From CBDHDN01 sp965261585 (GTDB lineage Bacteria > Pseudomonadota > Alphaproteobacteria > UBA6615), in assembly GCA_965261585.1 (NCBI GenBank), contig CBDHDN010000007.1:1-48698 (forward strand): DNA of 48,698 bases, in the 5' to 3' direction. Numbering within the stretch: position 1 is the first letter of the stretch; each line of letters starts with the position of its first letter. The position numbers and the translations under genes were made by a program. The notes beneath the pieces were generated by a model, which was not told the DNA's origin, made no database searches, and was given only the letters and a program-made list of their open reading frames with translations. This document shows positions 15,046-24,260 of this stretch, piece after piece.

Positions 15046-15846
15046 GTGGAGACAGCATACGGCACACTGGCTGCGCGGCGCCGCGACGCCGATTGGCGCG
15101 CCCTGGCCGAAGAGCTTGACGCGTGGCAGATCAGTGGCCGCACGGCGACGCTGTGGTGGCGCGACGACGATGCCGCGGCGCCGTCGGCCGCGCTCGACCG
15201 CCTGTTGGCCCTGCAGACCCGGCAGCGGGTTCCGCTGTCGCTGGCCGTCGTGCCGGCCGCGGCCGAGCCGGCGCTGGACGCGCGCCTGGCGGAAGCGGGC
15301 GACGGCGTCGCGGTGCTGCAGCACGGCTACGCGCACCAGAACCATGCCGCGGCCGGGGCGAAGAAGATCGAGCTCGGTGGCGAGCGGCCGAGCGCTCATG
15401 TCGTCAGCGAGCTGGCCGTCGGGCAGCAGCGGCTGGCGCACGTCCGCGGCTGGCTGCCGGTGCTGGTGCCGCCATGGAACCGTGTCGCCGGCCATCTGGT
15501 GCCGATGCTGCCGGAGATCGGCTTTCGCGGGCTCAGCACGTTCGGCGCCCGCCGTCGTCGCGAGCCGGTTGCCGGCCTGGTGCAGGCGAACACGCATGTC
15601 GATCCCGTCAACTGGCGCGGGGGCCGATCTTTTGTCGGCGAGGGCGTGGCGCTGGATGCCGCAGTTGCGCACCTGCGGGCGCGGCGCGAGGGCCGGGCCG
15701 ACGCGGGCGAACCGACCGGTCTGTTGACCCACCATCTGGTCGACGGCGCAGCGACCTGGTCGTTCGTCGAGGCGTTTCTCGAACGAACGACGGCGCATCC
15801 GGCGGTTGCGTGGCTGGCAGGCGCCGCCGTGTTCGGCGCGCCATGA
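15046..15846 (+). CDS. Polysaccharide-deacetylase-like protein
   Basis: 266 residues. WWRDDDA (D40-D42) supplies the catalytic/metal Asp and HGYAH (H93-x3-H97) the metal histidines of the NodB/CE4 fold; PPWNR near 145-150 matches the later conserved loop. The protein is probably a metal-dependent de-N-acetylase or close relative. There is no signal peptide, so it would act in the cytoplasm. It starts at GTG 15046, 66 bp after the last glycosyltransferase, and its stop overlaps the next start (ATGA), connecting the glycan cluster with the transporter operon. Confidence 0.75.
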   Translation: METAYGTLAARRRDADWRALAEELDAWQISGRTATLWWRDDDAAAPSAALDRLLALQTRQRVPLSLAVVPAAAEPALDARLAEAGDGVAVLQHGYAHQNHAAAGAKKIELGGERPSAHVVSELAVGQQRLAHVRGWLPVLVPPWNRVAGHLVPMLPEIGFRGLSTFGARRRREPVAGLVQANTHVDPVNWRGGRSFVGEGVALDAAVAHLRARREGRADAGEPTGLLTHHLVDGAATWSFVEAFLERTTAHPAVAWLAGAAVFGAP

Positions 15847-16391
15847 GCGAATATCGCTATCCCCGCCAGGCACTGACCGGCGATTACGTGCGGGCGGGTG
15901 CCGGCCTGCTGTTGACCGGTGGACCGCTGCTCGTGGTCGATGTCGGCTTCTGGCCACAGCTCTTGCTTGGCACCCTGGTCGTACTGTTCGGCTTCTTCGG
16001 CTGGCGCACCTGGGTGCGCCAGATGACAACGGTCGTCGTTGGCGAGGACGGCATATCGACCTTGGGCCCGCGGCGCGCTAGTGTCCCGTGGTCGGAGCTC
16101 AGGCGGGTCAAGTTGAGCTATTTTTCGACGCGTCGCGATAAATCAGGTGGCTGGATGCAACTAAACCTGAAGGGAGGCGGGCGTAACCTGCAGTTCGATT
16201 CCAACCTCGAGGGATTCGACGACATCGCCCGGCACACGTTCGAAGCTGCAGTGGCCCACAATGTCGAGCTCAGCGCGACGACGATGGGCAACTTCGCCGG
16301 CCTTGGCCTGAAGCCTGGCGAGGCAGACGCGAGCAGCTGGGGCGACCCCAAGCAGTGGCAGGGGGACAGTGGGCCGGGGGGCGCCACATGA
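15843..16391 (+). CDS. Small membrane protein with PH-like cytoplasmic domain
   Basis: 182 residues. Two hydrophobic segments (about 18-34 and 36-55) separated by a short turn are followed by a beta-rich region (VVVGEDGIST, WSELRRVKLSYF, GGWMQLNLKGGG) that looks like a bacterial PH-type domain. Function unknown. Its start overlaps the deacetylase stop (ATGA at 15843) and its stop overlaps the ABC ATPase start (ATGA at 16388), so it is translationally coupled in the middle of the operon. It is only weakly similar to anything I can name. Confidence 0.7.
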   Translation: MSEYRYPRQALTGDYVRAGAGLLLTGGPLLVVDVGFWPQLLLGTLVVLFGFFGWRTWVRQMTTVVVGEDGISTLGPRRASVPWSELRRVKLSYFSTRRDKSGGWMQLNLKGGGRNLQFDSNLEGFDDIARHTFEAAVAHNVELSATTMGNFAGLGLKPGEADASSWGDPKQWQGDSGPGGAT

Positions 16392-18280
16392 CGACCGAGC
16401 TGCTGCAGGTCAGGGATCTGGCGGTCCATTTCGACATCCATGATGGCGTCCTACGCGCCGTGGACGGCGTTTCGTTCCGCATCCGTCAAGGCTGCACGAC
16501 CGCGCTGGTCGGTGAATCGGGTTCGGGCAAATCGGTCTGCAGCCAGGCGATCATGGGCATCCTTCCAAAGATCGCCAGAATTACGAGCGGACAGATCCTG
16601 TTCAACGATCCCGAGAAGGGCGGCGCGGTCGAAGACCTGACACAGCTGGACGCCGATGGCCGCAAGATGCGCTCGATCCGCGGCGGCCGTATCTCGATGA
16701 TCTTTCAAGAGCCGATGACGTCACTGTCGCCGCTGCACACGATCGGCGACCAGATCAGCGAGGCGCTGGATCTGCACCGCGACGTCGACAAGCCGACCGG
16801 GTGGGAGCTGTCCGCCGAGATGCTGCGGCTCGTCGGGTTTCCCGATCCCGCTCGGGCGATGAAGACCTATCCGTTCGAGCTGTCCGGCGGATTACGCCAG
16901 CGCGCGATGATCGCCATGGCGCTCGTCTGCCGGCCGGCGTTGCTGGTCGCCGACGAACCGACGACGGCGTTGGACGTGACGATCCAGGCACAGATCCTGA
17001 AGCTGATCAAAGAGCTGCAGAGCGAGCTGCAGATGGCCGTGCTGATGATCACCCACGATCTAGGCGTCGTCGCCAACATGGCCGAAGAGGTCGTCGTCCT
17101 GTATCGCGGCAAGGTCATGGAAAGCGGCAGCATCGATGACATTTTCGCCAGCCCGACGCACCCCTATCTGAAGGCGCTGCTCAACGCCGTGCCGCGCTTC
17201 GACATGGCGCCGGGGGAGCGCCTGGTGCCGCTGCGCGAAGTGAAGGCCGAGACCGGACAGCTGCTGGCGGCAAAGGAGCCGCTGCCCGACGGCGTCGACG
17301 CCCACGGCGTGGTGTTGAAGGTCGAGGGCTTGAGCAAGACCTTCCTGATCCGCAAGGGCAGCTATCTGGGCAAAGAGCCGGCGCGCCGCATCGTCGCCGT
17401 CGACGACGTCAGCTTCGAGATCCGGCGCGGCGAATGCTTGGGGTTGGTCGGCGAATCAGGCTGCGGCAAGACGACCGCATCGAAGATGATCATGCGCGCG
17501 GTGCAGCCGGATAGCGGCACCGTCATGTTCAACGATCGCGGCCAATGGGTCGACGTTCTGGGGCTGAAGGGTAAGCCGCTGAAGGACTTCCGCCGCAGGA
17601 TCCAGTTCATCTTCCAGGACCCGTTCGGCTCGCTGAACCCGCGCATGACCGTGTTCGACATCATTGGCGAGCCGCTGTTCATCCACGACATCGGCACGCC
17701 GGCGACGCGCGCCGAGATGGTCAAGGAGCTGCTGCGCCTGGTCGGCCTCGATCCGCGCTTTCTCAACCGCTATCCGCACAGCTTCTCCGGCGGGCAGCGT
17801 CAGCGCATCGGGATCGCCCGGGCATTGGCGCTGCGCCCGGACATCTTGATCTGCGACGAGCCGGTCAGCGCGCTCGACGTCTCGATCCAGGCGCAGATCC
17901 TGAACCTGCTGAAGGATCTGCAGGAGAAGCTGGGGCTCACCTATCTGTTCGTCAGCCACAACCTGGCCGTCGTCGACTACCTCGCCGACCGCATCGCCGT
18001 CATGTGCGCCGGACGCCTCGTTGAGGCGGCACCGTGCGAAACCCTGTTCCGCAACCCGGTCCATCCCTATACACGCGCGTTGCTGGCCGCCGTGCCGGAG
18101 CCCAATCCGCAGCGCCGGCTGAACCTGACGGCGCTGATGGAGGGCCGGGCCTCGCAGCCAACCACATGGCCGGCGCCGTTTACGATAGATGAACTAGCGC
18201 ATCCTCAACTAGTTCAGGTCGGCGAAGGGCACTTCGTCCGCGCCGACCCAGAGCGAGGAAATCTTCCGGAGGTCGCATGA
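16388..18280 (+). CDS. Dual-domain oligopeptide/oligosaccharide-type ABC importer ATPase (OppDF fusion)
   Basis: 630 residues carrying two complete ATPase domains. Domain 1 has Walker A GESGSGKS (42-49), signature LSGGLRQR near 163 and Walker B VADEPTTALD. Domain 2 has GESGCGKT near 354-361, signature FSGGQRQR near 466 and ICDEPVSALD. The C-terminal HPYTRALLAAVPEP extension after each domain is typical of Opp/Dpp ATPases. Powers the importer encoded by the next three genes. Start ATG 16388 overlaps the previous stop; an in-frame start at 16355 would give a longer overlap and lacks homology. Confidence 0.93.
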   Translation: MTTELLQVRDLAVHFDIHDGVLRAVDGVSFRIRQGCTTALVGESGSGKSVCSQAIMGILPKIARITSGQILFNDPEKGGAVEDLTQLDADGRKMRSIRGGRISMIFQEPMTSLSPLHTIGDQISEALDLHRDVDKPTGWELSAEMLRLVGFPDPARAMKTYPFELSGGLRQRAMIAMALVCRPALLVADEPTTALDVTIQAQILKLIKELQSELQMAVLMITHDLGVVANMAEEVVVLYRGKVMESGSIDDIFASPTHPYLKALLNAVPRFDMAPGERLVPLREVKAETGQLLAAKEPLPDGVDAHGVVLKVEGLSKTFLIRKGSYLGKEPARRIVAVDDVSFEIRRGECLGLVGESGCGKTTASKMIMRAVQPDSGTVMFNDRGQWVDVLGLKGKPLKDFRRRIQFIFQDPFGSLNPRMTVFDIIGEPLFIHDIGTPATRAEMVKELLRLVGLDPRFLNRYPHSFSGGQRQRIGIARALALRPDILICDEPVSALDVSIQAQILNLLKDLQEKLGLTYLFVSHNLAVVDYLADRIAVMCAGRLVEAAPCETLFRNPVHPYTRALLAAVPEPNPQRRLNLTALMEGRASQPTTWPAPFTIDELAHPQLVQVGEGHFVRADPERGNLPEVA

Positions 18281-20187
18281 AGGCTACGATGATGTCGCGG
18301 GCTGCCAGCGGAGCCCTGTTGGCAGGGGCGGTGCTGCTGCTGAGCACTCAGGCCGGCGCCCAACAGTATCAGGAAACACCGAGCCTGGCGCAGCTCGTCG
18401 CCGGCGGTACGCTGCCGCCGGTCGCCGAACGGCTCCCGCAAGTACCGCGTGTCATCAATGACCGCGAGATCGGCCAGCATGGCGGCGACCTGCGCATCAT
18501 CATGTCGCGGGCGCGCGACACACGGCTGATGACCGTCTACGGCTATGCCCGGCTGGTCGGCTACAACACCCACTTCGAGATCGAGCCCGACATCCTGGAG
18601 TCCGTCGACGTTACCGACGACCGCGTCTTCACATTCAAAATCCGGGCCGGCCACAAATGGTCGGACGGCCAGCCGTTCACTGCCGAAGATTTTCGCTATT
18701 GGTGGGACGACGTCGCCAACAACGAGGCGCTGTCGCCGCTCGGCCCGCCGATCGCCATGGCCGCCGACGGCGAGATGCCGCGCTTCGAGGTCATCGACGA
18801 GTTGACCGTGCGCTACAGCTGGCCGAAGCCGAACCCCGGCTTCCTGGCTCGACTCGCCGCGCCCCGGCCGCCCTTCATCTACCGGCCGGCCCACTACATG
18901 AAGCAGTTCCATACGCAATACGCCGACACCGCGGCCCTTGAGGAACAGTTCAAAGAGCGCCGGATGCGCGACTGGGCGGCAATGCATAACGCGCTCGACA
19001 ACATGTACAACGGCGACAATCCGGCGCTGCCAACGCTGCAGCCCTGGTTCAATACGATCCGGCCACCGGCGCAGCAGTTTATCTTCGAGCGCAATCCGTA
19101 CTTCCACCGGGTCGATTCCGCGGGCCAGCAGTTGCCTTATATCGACCGCGTGCTGATGAACATCGCTGATTCGAAGCTGGTCCCGGCGAAGGCCGGCGCC
19201 GGCGAGGCCGACCTGCAGGCGCGCAGCCTGTTCATGAGCCACTACACGTTCCTGCGCCAGGCGGAGGATCGCGAAGACTATGACACGCGCCTGTGGGATA
19301 CCGGCAAGGGCGCGGCGGTCGCCCTGTTCCCGAACATGCACCACAACGACCCGGTGTGGCGCGCGTTGTTTCGCGACGTACGGTTCCGCCGCGCCCTGAG
19401 CCTCGCCATCGACCGCGATGAGATCAACCACGTGATCTTCTTTGGTCTGGCGCAGCCCGCCAACAACACGGTCCTGCCGTCGAGTCCGCTGTTCCGCGAG
19501 GAGTTCCAGACAAAGTGGACGGCCTATGATCAGGAAATGGCCGAGGCGCTGCTCGACGAGTTAGGGCTCGACCAACGCCGACGCGACGGTGTGCGGCTGC
19601 TGCCGGACGGCCGAGCGCTCGAGATCGTCATCGAAACGGCGGGTGAGGAGACGCGCCAGGTCGACGTGCTGGAGCTCATCCATGACACCTGGCTCGACGT
19701 CGGTATCAAGCTGTTCACCCGGCCGTCGCAACGCGAGGTCTTCCGTAACCGCATCTTCGCCGGCGAAACCCAGATGGCCGTTTGGGAAGGCGTCGACAAC
19801 GGAATTCCAACGCCCGACATGAGCCCCGAGGACTTCGTGCCGGTCCAGCAGAACCAGTATCAGTGGCCGAAATGGGGCCAGTTCTTCGAGACCGCCGGGC
19901 AGGCGGGCGAGCCCATCGACATGGCCCCGGCACAAGAGCTGTTCCAGTTGTTCAACGACTGGCGACGTGCCGGCAGCCGCGCCGAAAGGAGCAGCGTCTG
20001 GAACCGGATCCTGGAGATCCACGCCGACCAGGTGTTCTCCATCGGTATCGTTTGTTGCACCAAACAGCCGGTGGTCGTTAGCAACCGCTTGCGCAACGTG
20101 CCCAACGAGGGGGTCTACAGCTGGGATCCCGGCGCCTTCTTCGGCATGTACCTGCCGGACACATTCTACTTCGACCCCGGGGCCTGA
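18277..20187 (+). CDS. Extracellular solute-binding protein family 5 (Opp/AgpA-like)
   Basis: 636 residues. A signal peptide (hydrophobic run about 12-24, cleavage likely after AGA at 28) directs it to the periplasm. SBP_bac_5 hallmarks include GGDLRI near 69, the FTFKIRAGHKWSDGQPFTAEDF region near 112-131, and RFRRALSLAIDRDEIN near 369-384. It captures a ligand, usually a peptide but in AgpA-like members an oligosaccharide, and delivers it to the permeases downstream. Longer than DppA (about 535), as in the AgpA-like group. Starts in an ATGA overlap with the ATPase gene. Confidence 0.92.
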   Translation: MKATMMSRAASGALLAGAVLLLSTQAGAQQYQETPSLAQLVAGGTLPPVAERLPQVPRVINDREIGQHGGDLRIIMSRARDTRLMTVYGYARLVGYNTHFEIEPDILESVDVTDDRVFTFKIRAGHKWSDGQPFTAEDFRYWWDDVANNEALSPLGPPIAMAADGEMPRFEVIDELTVRYSWPKPNPGFLARLAAPRPPFIYRPAHYMKQFHTQYADTAALEEQFKERRMRDWAAMHNALDNMYNGDNPALPTLQPWFNTIRPPAQQFIFERNPYFHRVDSAGQQLPYIDRVLMNIADSKLVPAKAGAGEADLQARSLFMSHYTFLRQAEDREDYDTRLWDTGKGAAVALFPNMHHNDPVWRALFRDVRFRRALSLAIDRDEINHVIFFGLAQPANNTVLPSSPLFREEFQTKWTAYDQEMAEALLDELGLDQRRRDGVRLLPDGRALEIVIETAGEETRQVDVLELIHDTWLDVGIKLFTRPSQREVFRNRIFAGETQMAVWEGVDNGIPTPDMSPEDFVPVQQNQYQWPKWGQFFETAGQAGEPIDMAPAQELFQLFNDWRRAGSRAERSSVWNRILEIHADQVFSIGIVCCTKQPVVVSNRLRNVPNEGVYSWDPGAFFGMYLPDTFYFDPGA

Positions 20188-20228
20188 TCGGCGAGCCTGG
20201 AATGGCAATGAGCATGTAGCGCAGCGCA

Positions 20229-21227
20229 ATGTTCGGTTACATCATCCACCGCCTGCTGGTCATGGTGCCGACGCTGCTGGTCATCAGCGCGCTCGTCTTC
20301 CTGATCATCCAAGCCCCGCCCGGTGACTATCTGGAAACCCTGATCGCCGAGATGCAGTCGCGCGGCGAGGGCGTCGACCAAGGCCAGATCGAGCTGTTGC
20401 GGCGCACCTATGGGCTGGATAAGTCCATGTTCGAGCAGTACTTCGTTTGGCTGTTCGGCATGTTGCAAGGCGACTTCGGCTGGTCGTTCGAACACCAGCG
20501 CCCGGTGTCCGAGCTGGTTGGTCAGCGCCTGCTGCTGACCTTCGTCGTGTCATTCACGACGATCTTGTTCATCTGGATCGTCAGCTTCGCGATCGGCACC
20601 TACACGGCGACGCGGCAGTACAGCATGGGCGACCACGTCGCCACGTTCATGGGCTATCTGGGACTGGCGACGCCGAACTTCCTGCTGGCGCTCGTGCTCA
20701 TGTATTTCGCCAATGTCTGGTTCGACATATCGGTCGGCGGGATCATGGACGACAAGTACCTGAACCAGCCCTGGAGCATCCCCAAGGCGCTGTCGGTGCT
20801 GGAACATTTGTGGATACCGGTCATCGTCATCGGCACCTCGGGCACCGCCGGCATGATCCGCCGGTTGCGCGCGAACTTGCTGGACGAGTTGCAGAAGCAA
20901 TACGTGGTGACGGGTCGGGCCAAGGGCCTGCCGCCGCGCCGGCTCTTGTGGAAGTACCCACTGCGCGTCGCGCTCAATCCGTTCATCGCCGATATCGGCA
21001 CGATCCTGCCGGACGTCATCTCCGGCTCGGCCATCGTCGCGGTCGTGCTCAACCTAGACATCACCGGACGCATGCTGCTCGACGCACTGCGCGCCCAGGA
21101 CATGTTCCTGGCCGGCTCGTTCCTGATGTTCCTGTCGTCGCTGGTCGTCATCGGCACCTTGCTGTCCGACTTGGCGCTGGCGGCGCTCGACCCGCGGATC
21201 CGCTTCAGCGGCGGGCTCGCCCGATGA
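20229..21227 (+). CDS. ABC importer permease, OppB/DppB-like
   Basis: 332 residues. Starts with the first membrane helix typical of the family (MFGYIIHRLLVMVPTLLV), then QxxxLRRxYGLDKSxxEQY, and a permease EAA-loop region (RLRANLLDELQKQYV...ARAKGL-type, about 213-236). Five to six membrane segments. Forms the channel with the OppC-like partner, whose start overlaps this stop (ATGA at 21224). Lies 41 bp downstream of the binding-protein gene in the same operon. Confidence 0.92.
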   Translation: MFGYIIHRLLVMVPTLLVISALVFLIIQAPPGDYLETLIAEMQSRGEGVDQGQIELLRRTYGLDKSMFEQYFVWLFGMLQGDFGWSFEHQRPVSELVGQRLLLTFVVSFTTILFIWIVSFAIGTYTATRQYSMGDHVATFMGYLGLATPNFLLALVLMYFANVWFDISVGGIMDDKYLNQPWSIPKALSVLEHLWIPVIVIGTSGTAGMIRRLRANLLDELQKQYVVTGRAKGLPPRRLLWKYPLRVALNPFIADIGTILPDVISGSAIVAVVLNLDITGRMLLDALRAQDMFLAGSFLMFLSSLVVIGTLLSDLALAALDPRIRFSGGLAR

Positions 21228-22447
21228 GCCGGGACGGCAAGGGCGCACCGGCGAACGGCCGCGGCGCCGTTCGCGCCGACGTCGCGCCGGCGATCCAGCA
21301 CTTCGTCTCCGACGAGCCGTTCGACCCGACGATCGAAATGACGCTGACGCCGGAGCAGGAACGCTACTACATGGCTGGCCAGTGGCGCCTGATGTGGTGG
21401 AAGCTGAGGCGCCACCGCCTGGCGGTCGTGGCCGGCGTGTTCCTGCTGGTGCTCTACCTGTCGGCCGTGTTCGCCGAGGTCGTGGCACCCTATGAGTTGC
21501 AGCACCGCGACCGGCGCCACATCTTTGCACCGCCGCAATCGATCCACCTGTTCGACCAAGGACGCCTCGTCGGTCCGTTCGTCTACGGCTTCGACTTCCG
21601 CCGCGATCCTGACACGCTGCAGGCGATCTACACGGAGAATCTGGAGGAGGTACAGCGCATCCGCTTCTTCTGCGTCGGTGGCTATCGCGGGTCGGAGTAC
21701 GAGTTCTGGGGCTTTCTGCCCGGCAGCTTCCACCTGATCTGCCCGGCTGAACGAGGCGCGTTTTTCCTGCTCGGCACCGACCGGCTGGGACGCGACATGT
21801 TCTCGCGCATGATATACGGCGCCCGGATCTCGCTCAGCATCGGGCTGTTCGGGGTCACCCTCAGCTTCGTCCTCGGCATGGTGATCGGTGGCGCGGCCGG
21901 CTACTACAGCGGCTGGGTCGACAATGTCGTGCAGCGGGTGATCGAGATTATCCGCTCGTTCCCGCGATTACCCCTGTGGATGGCGTTGTCGGCGGCGTTG
22001 CCGGTGAAATGGTCGCCGATATGGATATTCTTCGGCATCACGATCATCCTGGCGCTGATCGATTGGCCGGGGCTGGCGCGTGCCGTTCGGTCGAAGTTGT
22101 TGTCGCTGCGCGAGGAGGATTTCTCGATGGCGGCGGAGTTGTTGGGCGCGAGTCCGCGCCGGGTCATCGGCCGCCATCTGATGCCGAGCTTCGCCAGCCA
22201 TCTGATCGCGTCGGCGACGCTCGCCATCCCGGAGATGATCCTGGGCGAGACCGCCCTGAGCTTCCTGGGGCTCGGACTGAGACCACCGATCACCAGTTGG
22301 GGCGTGCTGCTGAACGAGGCCCAGAACATCCAAGTCGTGGCCGTGTTTCCGTGGCTGATGGCGCCGGTGATACCGGTGATCCTGACGGTGCTCGCGTTCA
22401 ATTTCCTCGGTGACGGCCTGCGCGACGCCGCCGACCCCTATAAATGA
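21224..22447 (+). CDS. ABC importer permease, OppC/DppC-like, with long insertion after first helix
   Basis: 407 residues, versus about 300 for OppC. The N-terminal tail of about 65 residues precedes TM1 (near 68-88). A roughly 100-residue hydrophilic insert follows (about 90-185), ending at the conserved LGTDRLGRDMFSRMIYGAR. The remaining helices and the EAA loop (REEDFSMAAELLGASPRRVIGRHLMP) are standard. The periplasmic insert may contact the large binding protein. ATG 21224 overlaps the upstream stop and the stop overlaps the next start. Confidence 0.92.
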   Translation: MSRDGKGAPANGRGAVRADVAPAIQHFVSDEPFDPTIEMTLTPEQERYYMAGQWRLMWWKLRRHRLAVVAGVFLLVLYLSAVFAEVVAPYELQHRDRRHIFAPPQSIHLFDQGRLVGPFVYGFDFRRDPDTLQAIYTENLEEVQRIRFFCVGGYRGSEYEFWGFLPGSFHLICPAERGAFFLLGTDRLGRDMFSRMIYGARISLSIGLFGVTLSFVLGMVIGGAAGYYSGWVDNVVQRVIEIIRSFPRLPLWMALSAALPVKWSPIWIFFGITIILALIDWPGLARAVRSKLLSLREEDFSMAAELLGASPRRVIGRHLMPSFASHLIASATLAIPEMILGETALSFLGLGLRPPITSWGVLLNEAQNIQVVAVFPWLMAPVIPVILTVLAFNFLGDGLRDAADPYK

Positions 22448-22986
22448 CCGGGACAGGCGACGGCGAAACTGCGCTCGTCGTCGTCGTGCCCGAGGCCGAG
22501 CCGCTGGTGGGGGCCCATCGGGCGCGCCACGATCCCTCGGCCGCCGCGGGCATGCCGGCCCATATCACGGTGCTCTATCCGTTCTGCGACGCGGCCGAAG
22601 TCGGCGCCGATCTGCTGGCCCGGCTTGCCCGACTGGTCGAGGGCCACGCTGCTTTTCCTTTCACGCTGGTGCAAGTCGGCGTATTTCCCGGCACCGCACT
22701 CTACCTGGCGCCGGAGCCTGCCGACCCCTTCGTCGCCATGACGAACGGGGTGGCGGCGCACTATCCCGCCTACCCGCCCTATCGGGGCATTTATGACACG
22801 ATCGTGCCGCACCTTACCGTGGCCCAGACGACCGACGCGGCGAGACTGCGGCGAATGGCCGAGACCTTCGCGGCCGCCGCCGGCGCGGCGTTGCCGATCG
22901 CCGCGACGGCACGCTCGGTGACGTTGTTCGAGAAGCACGCCGGGCAGTGGCGCGCGCGTCAGGCGTTCCCGCTCGGTCCCAACTGA
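22444..22986 (+). CDS. 2H phosphoesterase (2'-5' RNA ligase-like) protein
   Basis: 180 residues with the two H-x-T motifs of the 2H phosphoesterase superfamily: H40-I-T42 (AHITVLYPF) and H123-L-T125 (PHLTVAQ). Family members hydrolyse or form 2',3'/2',5' phosphodiester bonds in RNA or cyclic nucleotides. Its start overlaps the permease stop (ATGA), making it the last gene of the transporter operon; a functional link with the importer is not obvious. It converges with the P460/PA14 region after a 19-bp gap that contains a CCCGG/CCGGG inverted repeat. Confidence 0.85.
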   Translation: MTGTGDGETALVVVVPEAEPLVGAHRARHDPSAAAGMPAHITVLYPFCDAAEVGADLLARLARLVEGHAAFPFTLVQVGVFPGTALYLAPEPADPFVAMTNGVAAHYPAYPPYRGIYDTIVPHLTVAQTTDAARLRRMAETFAAAAGAALPIAATARSVTLFEKHAGQWRARQAFPLGPN

Positions 22987-23005
22987 GTCCCGGGGGCTAT
23001 CGGGG

Positions 23006-23281
23006 CTATCCGGGAATGTGTGCGAATGAGTCGGCCGGGACGAAGGTGAGGCCGCCCGCCGTTGCGCCCGGCGGCAGCCAGTACAGCTCCAAGGTTGACG
23101 TGTTGCGCTTCTCGAAATAGAGCAATTCAAGCCGATACCAGCCGGGCTCGTCGATCTCGACCAGGGTCAGCTCGGAATACCGGTCGGCGTGCACGTTCGG
23201 GTCGCGGATGACGACCTGACCGCCGATCGTCAGCTCGACGCCGTCGTTGGACTGCATCGCCAACGTATTAGGTGCCGGCAT
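23006..23281 (-). pseudogene. PA14-like domain fragment, out-of-frame 3' part of the P460 gene
   Basis: About 91 codons encode LAMQSNDGVELTIGGQVVI and a following beta-rich stretch (YRLELLYFEKRNTSTLELYW), the core of a PA14 carbohydrate-binding beta-barrel. The beginning of that barrel (INFPDAGT) is at the end of the P460 reading frame just upstream. Deleting one A in the TAATACG at about 23267-23273 would give DAGTYTLAMQSNDG as one frame. The ATG at 23281 lies in the wrong frame of the upstream coding region and is not a credible natural start. Most likely one protein was P460 plus PA14. Confidence 0.65.
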
Positions 23282-24131
23282 CGGGAAAGTTGATCAGGCC
23301 TTCGATCACGGCGCCGACGCCGTCGCGATGGCCGCTCGTCAGGACCTCACCGGAGCCGACGAGGTAGGCCAGCGCCTGCAAGGGCCGGCCGGGCACGCCC
23401 TCTTCCAGCTGCGCACGGATCTCGTCGACGAAGTTGAAGATGTTGAAATAGTAGGTGACGGCGAGGCCGGGCGCGAGGCTGCTTGGATTAGGCTGTTGTG
23501 CAAGTGGCGCCGGCAGCGCAGCCGAGGCGGTCTGCAGCTCGTCCTGACGAATGCCGGCGACCGCCGGGGTGGCGAAGCGGTCGTGCAGGAAGACGAGGTC
23601 GTCGCCGGGTGCCAGGCGGTGGCAGGCAATACACCCGTCCTCGGGATTCTTCGCGACACGACCGGCCAATGCGACGCCGCGCGGGTTCTTGTCGACGGTC
23701 CCATCCGGGCGGTATTTGACCCAGAACCAATCGCGGCCCCCGGGGTCGTAGCCGGGCTCGCGGCGTGCCCTCACGGTGATCGCACCGAGGTTGAGGCGGG
23801 GATTGTCGGAGACGGACTGAATGGAGACGCCGGTGCCGCCATAGTTCTTCTTGACGAGGACCGGGGCCTCCCGCCCGTCGAGGCCGACCGTGGTATCCAG
23901 GGTGATCAGGATGGCACCGTGCGGCTCGCTGCCCTCGTAGGGCCGGGCATGAATGGCATCGGCGCCGACGAGGCGTGCCTGCCGCAGCGTCTCCCACAGG
24001 CGCGCCGCGTAGGCGATATCGGCCGGGCTGCCGTATTCAGGTGCGCCGGCGCCGGTCTGCGCGTGGCCGGCGGTCGATGCGACGGCGGACAAAAACACCG
24101 CAAGGGTGCCTAAGATCGTCTTGAGTCCCAT
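23268..24131 (-). CDS. Cytochrome P460-like c-type haem protein, C-terminal domain lost by frameshift
   Basis: 287 residues from ATG 24131. An N-terminal signal peptide ends near AGHA-QT (about 24-25), so it is periplasmic. The P460-type domain includes WFWVKYRPDGTVDKNP and a single haem c motif C167-I-A-C170-H171. The tail (about 210-287) is the beginning of a second domain, a PA14-type barrel, cut by a stop after FPDAGT. P460 proteins oxidise hydroxylamine or detoxify NO-related species in some bacteria; here the role is open. Upstream of the start is the left end of an IS3-family element, 64 bp away, which may have separated it from its original promoter. Confidence 0.75.
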   Translation of the reverse strand: MGLKTILGTLAVFLSAVASTAGHAQTGAGAPEYGSPADIAYAARLWETLRQARLVGADAIHARPYEGSEPHGAILITLDTTVGLDGREAPVLVKKNYGGTGVSIQSVSDNPRLNLGAITVRARREPGYDPGGRDWFWVKYRPDGTVDKNPRGVALAGRVAKNPEDGCIACHRLAPGDDLVFLHDRFATPAVAGIRQDELQTASAALPAPLAQQPNPSSLAPGLAVTYYFNIFNFVDEIRAQLEEGVPGRPLQALAYLVGSGEVLTSGHRDGVGAVIEGLINFPDAGT

Positions 24132-24260
24132 TGGTCCCCATCCATCTGACTCTGGCGGACCCTCGCTGCCCGATCCGACCCAGCCAAGGCGCACTGAGGT
24201 GGCCCCGGAAATTCGGACAGGTCGTTAAGGTGTATTCCACTGTCTGACGGAGGAATACAG

